Positions 59,566 to 64,000 of a stretch of DNA of 64,000 nucleotides are shown in pieces. Under the pieces are notes generated by a model. That model was not told where the DNA came from. It saw only the letters and a program-made list of their open reading frames with translations, and ran no database searches. The position numbers were made by a program, and so were the translations under genes. Each line of letters starts with the position of its first letter. The first letter of the stretch is position 1. Source of the DNA: Hybos culiciformis (taxonomy: Eukaryota > Arthropoda > Insecta > Diptera > Hybotidae); NCBI GenBank assembly GCA_964007475.1, contig OZ023274.1, forward strand, positions 105,385,372 to 105,449,371, in the 5' to 3' direction.

Positions 59566-60304
59566 GTAGGCACCAGACAACGAAATAATCATGTTTAAAC
59601 TGTTTAAACCTTAGCAGTGTGCTTTACTTGACTTGTTTATAATTTTAAGATTTCATCTAGGAGCTTGTCTAATTGGTTTGAAAGTTGCAAAAAACTTTAA
59701 GCTTCTGATTTGAAATTAATTTAGCTTTCAATATTTTATTTATAAACAGTAATGCTGTTTATAAACAGCCCCGTTGTTTATAAGACATTTTAATATTATT
59801 ATAAATACAATACACGCCTTTGTGCAAACGAACGTCCTTAACACTTATTGCAAGCGATAACATTGTTCATTACATTGCCATTTTCGTCCTTCACCTCTTT
59901 AATTTTTTCACATACTTCGGACCTAGACTTTCTTTTGACTCTAAATAGGAAAACATTTTTTTTTTAATTCTCACAAATAATTTAGATATTTGGCTTAGAA
60001 CATTCCATTTTAAAAATTTTATTGAAATAATTGTAAGCGGTATGATTGTTTATAAACACAACCACTATTTATAAATATAGCAAATGCTTACAATCAATAC
60101 GCAAAGTTTAAAAGCTTTTTCATTTCAAGTATTTTGTTTGCTTTGTGAGAATTAATTTATCAGCTTACGAGTAAATGAATTGTAACGTTTAAACATTTCA
60201 AGCTTTCATTCTTCGTTTGATTTGAATTGTTTAGTTTAAAAGTATGTGTTGCTTAAATCGGTTTGATTGGTTTTTTAATGATTATTTCGTTCTCTGGTAG
60301 GCAC
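59566..60304 (-). mobile_element. hAT element, internally deleted, with 8-bp TSD
   Basis: GTAGGCAC at 59566-59573 is repeated exactly at 60297-60304. Between them the 723-bp element begins CAGACAACGAAATAATCAT and ends as the complement of CAGAGAACGAAATAATCAT, one mismatch in 19. An 8-bp duplication and CAGRG-type ends are diagnostic of hAT. The inside has repeated GTTTATAAAC words and a remnant of the BED-finger exon on the minus strand. The catalytic domain is missing. Confidence 0.9.
59838..59945 (-). pseudogene. hAT transposase BED-finger fragment
   Basis: Read on the minus strand after a possible acceptor (CCTATTTAG, about 59943-59951), the frame gives KRKSRSEVCEKIKEVK, then DENGNVMNNVIACNKC, and stops at 59838-59840. 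The DENGNV...VACxxC pattern is the first half of a BED zinc finger as found in Hermes/hobo-like hAT transposases. The distal His ligands and the whole DDE domain are lost, so it is non-functional. It supports the identity of the surrounding hAT derivative and gives its original transcription direction. Confidence 0.65.
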
Positions 60305-63300
60305 GTTATTAGCAATTAAAATTAAAAACATTATAGTTTCAATTACAGTTTTAGAGAAAATTCTGTATAGTGTAGGTCTATCCATATAACCTAGTTAGTT
60401 GCATAGTAGGCAACACAATGTAAGCATTAATGAATGAAGTTGTCAGTCAGTGATGACCGTAAAATCTTCTTATTTAATTCGAGATAAATTATATTTGGCT
60501 GCTCTTTTTCTACATTTCATTTAATTTGGTTTTTTTTTCAATTCATTTCAAATTTTTTTTTGTTTATTTACCTTTTTTGGTTCCACTTCTTTCTTGTTGT
60601 TTGTTTGAATGTTTGGTTGTATTTTTTTTTACCCAAATTAGCGTAATACGAATTAAATATCAAAATTTTTTGTTAAATCAAAATAAATTACTGGTTAAAA
60701 ACTTTTTTTTTACACAAAAATGCAAAATAAAAATAAAAAATTTGCACTTTTTTTTTGCTAATTTTATTTCTTTCGGTTAGAATGAAAACCGTAAAAATCA
60801 TGAAAGTTTGTTTTTTTAATATTAAAAAAATATAGGTATATATATTTATTTTATTTTATAACTTTATTTTTCGTGAATTTTTATATCATGAACTTTTTGG
60901 TTTTTTTTTTATTTTATTTTATTTTCTCTTTTAACTTTTCGTGTAACATCACCACAGATGGTTTTATGCGAATTTTATGAAGTACTTTGACTTTTATTGT
61001 TCTTTGACTGCCTGGATATAAAAAAAAAAAACAAAAAAAAAAAAATGTAAAGAAAAAGTAATTTATCATTTCATTATTTAATACTTTGTTCTCACAAAAG
61101 CTTTTTAATGTTGTTATAACAAGAAATTGCTATATATAGTAAGTATATAGGTATATATGTATTTTGAAACCGAAATAAAAGTTAAGAAACAGAAGTCACT
61201 AAAAAGATGTATATAGGTGTATAGCTGTGCGGCTTCTTTTTCTATACAGATAGTAGGTTCACGTTTTATTTTTGGTTTTTTATTCTTGTTTTATTTTTTT
61301 TTATTTTTTGAAATTATATTTTTAACATTAAAAAGGTATCTTAAACTCTTAGCAGCACAATCTTGGTATAATTAACCTGCATTTAATTATTATACAAAAT
61401 ACAAAGTTTCTTGCGGTTTTTAAGGGTATATTTATGTTAATTTTTTTTATTATACTTAGAATTTAGTTTAGGTTAAATATATGGATAAAACATTTTTAAA
61501 TGGCATAAAAGAAAAAAATTTTTTTTTGCTTATAACGATGAAAAAAAAAATTCAGAATTATATATGTATTTATAATTCTTTTTTATTGTATGTTTAATAT
61601 TTTATTTAAGTTATTTATTTTTTATTTAAACCTTGGATAATGTATAAAAGGAACAACAAAGAAAAAATCATAATTTGATTAGAAAAAAAAGGGAAGAAAA
61701 CATTTACCAATAAAGGTAATAAGAATTTTATGTTTTTTTCTATTGGGAAAGGTTCTTTTTGTTTGAATTTAACAATTTTGATTTACTTGTTTCTTAGTAG
61801 GTCAAAGTATCAGGTTGTCGAACTTGTAGAAAGGCTTTTTTGTGACTATAAATCAATGATAATTTATTTGAAAGAAAAAAAATGAGGATGCCCAGATATT
61901 ATCGATATGAAGTATTTATTTAATTTTTCAAAAGCCGCGGTGATTAAAAACATAAGCCATGCTCATGATTAATGAGATAAAAAAAAACAGACTAACATTA
62001 CCTCTGCATCTAAACTGCATTGACTATACTTATACTACCAGGGAAAGTCAATAAGAAGTGCACATTTTTATATGCAATTGTATATATCTGAAGAAAGTGA
62101 ACAAAAGTATGTACTGGACAAACATGTTTTAGACATTAAATATGCAAAAAAAAAAAAATTCAATGATTATGATTATTTTTAATTCTTGTCATAATATTGC
62201 AAGCAGCATACTATAATCCGAAGGTACAGCAGCATCTTAAACACAAAAACAAAAACACAAAAATACATTTTTTATGGGAATGTGTATTGTACCATACATA
62301 CACCTTTAATATCATCATCAAAAAAAAATATATTTTTTTTTAAAACTAGGAATTCAAGATAAAGTTGGGAAAAATGATATTGCCTCATAACAAATTTAAT
62401 TTAAATATTTTATTAAAATTATATTATGTATTTTATAAGAAAAAAAAAATATATATATATATATAAAAAGTGCTGTGCATAGAGAAAAAAAACTTTTTTA
62501 TGTGCATTTTTGTTAACTCGTAACAACAGAATCATTCATAAAATATGTGAAATTGAATTCTCTAGCTTCATCATTAATTCAAACAAAATTTTGTTTTGCT
62601 TTTTCTATTTTTCTATTTTTATTTTAACAAAATTGATTGTGCACTAAAGTTTTTTTTTGTTTCTCTTTTTTTTTTTTTTTTGCTCCTGCATTGTAGATTT
62701 AGTTTTTCATTAAAATAACCAACATTAGGGACCAATGTAATGCATTCTTACCAAAATAAAATAAAAAATAAAAAATTTGGACTAAAAAAACATTACAGAC
62801 AGAGGAGGAGAACTATATAGTACTAGTCAAAATAAAATTTTTGGTTTCTATGTAAAAATTTTAATTTAATTTTTATATATTCAACATTTTTTGTTTTTGA
62901 AAATTTAGGAGAATATTATTTTTGTTTTTTGTTTTTTTTTTATGTTTGTTTACTAGTATGTACTATAAAAAAATTTGTTTGTTGCTTTATCAAAAAAAAA
63001 AAGGAAGTATTTTGATATAAAAATTTTATGTTTTGTATTTTTTGTCATACATCGTAGAAAAAAAATAAATAAAAAAATACCCAATAAATGGGAGCATTTA
63101 TAACACTGTAAAAGAAATTATTTTTATAAACATGTAAATCAGTGTTAAGTTTGTAAGTTATAAGTTTTAGTTATAAAATTCATTAAGTTTTATTTATAAA
63201 ATTAAAAAGTCGTACTATCAAATCATTATGTAATAATTTTGACGACAATTTTATGTAGTTATGATGGAAACACATTTATATGTTTATGTAAGTTACCTAA

Positions 63301-64000
63301 CAATAAGATATCCACAATTTTCTTTCACTTTTAATTAAAGATATTTACATATGTATGTATATATGAGAACTTATCAATAAAACCAATAAAATTGTTAAAA
63401 ACATTTGTCAAAAATTAAGTTGCCACTTTAATTTGTTATAAAAAATAAAACTATTCAACTCCATAAATTGTTCGATTGAAAAATTACATTAAACCTTCCG
63501 TATAAATAATTAATATAAATAAATATAATATAAATAATAAAAAGAAACAAAATTGACAGTGTAAGTTTTAAGTGTTTTTCAAACACAGAAAAATTATTAT
63601 ATGTTTTCTATATATTGTACAAACCAATTTTTATCACATAATATTTTAATCGAAAACAAAAGACTAAAAACCAAATCTATGGATTTTTGTTTTGAATGGC
63701 CAATATTAAAAAACAACTACAACAACAACAGCAATAATATGAACAGCATAAACATCATGTTTTGTTTACCTCATTGAGGTTTGATTTATGGTATATATAT
63801 TTCGTTGTTTCTATTGTCCTTTTTAGTGTTTGTGTGTGCAAAAAAGTGGTGCTTTTTATCTTTTTTATTTTATTTTTTTTCATAGATATATAGATATTAT
63901 TTTTGTTTTATATATTATGTATTTTCTCTCTTTGCTAGTGGTTCCGACTAAAATACTTTATATAGGAATTGTTAACAAGTAAACACAGTTAGAGACTGAA
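60305..64000. other. AT-rich non-coding stretch
   Basis: A/T homopolymers, (AT)n near 62449-62465 and a CAACAACAACAGC tract near 63719-63732. The frame at 60526-60780 is Phe-rich low complexity. I see no gene. Confidence 0.5.

Overview
This is AT-rich eukaryotic DNA dominated by poly-A/T runs, AT microsatellites and TATATGTATG-type repeats. It has no dense gene structure. An insect source is likely, possibly a fly: there is a decayed copy of an insect-type Egfr kinase segment, GT-AG introns of 70 to 800 bases, and a varied load of insect-style DNA transposons. Most of the window reads like one or more very long introns or intergenic DNA. The only support for a host gene is a 22-nt microexon candidate at 42625-42646 (+) with near-perfect splice sites.

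Main element: 44637-53224 looks like one intact, roughly 8.6-kb autonomous DNA transposon of CACTA/EnSpm (CMC) type. It begins CACACAT and ends as the complement of CACACTTG, is flanked by TA on both sides, and has GATGCA/TTGCAT motifs scattered in both ends. It carries two minus-strand genes. One is a 788-residue transposase (45553-47919) with N-terminal zinc fingers. Just upstream lies an 8-exon gene (48045-51474) that I assembled by hand into an open 502-residue frame. Two ~480-bp copies of a short-TIR element, nearly identical to each other, sit inside it, one in intron 4 and one upstream of exon 1. A further ACGT-rich inverted repeat lies near its right end.

Most unusual signal: two tandem arrays of 40-bp hairpins at 13417-13833 and 17312-17709. 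They share a 39-nt header, the CGCGG ends and the CATTTT/AAAATG core. They differ in a 7-nt stem segment whose differences are compensated on the opposite arm in all units of each array. The second array lies inside a ~1.1-kb terminal-inverted-repeat element, which also hosts a 236-bp TTAA-flanked piggyBac-type MITE.

Other mobile elements: a tRNA-derived SINE-like head (745-1016); a three-copy dispersed repeat family (4075, 21955 and 28465); a LINE 3' end with RT C-terminal coding remnant (27751-28205, minus); an Egfr fragment (33200-33440) abutting a fold-back element (33457-33729); an 895-bp element with ~330-bp arms (57999-58893); a TA-flanked MITE with perfect 33-bp TIRs (59107-59515); and a 723-bp hAT derivative with a perfect 8-bp target duplication and a BED-finger remnant (59566-60304). 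The remaining stretches are AT-rich DNA in which I see no gene.
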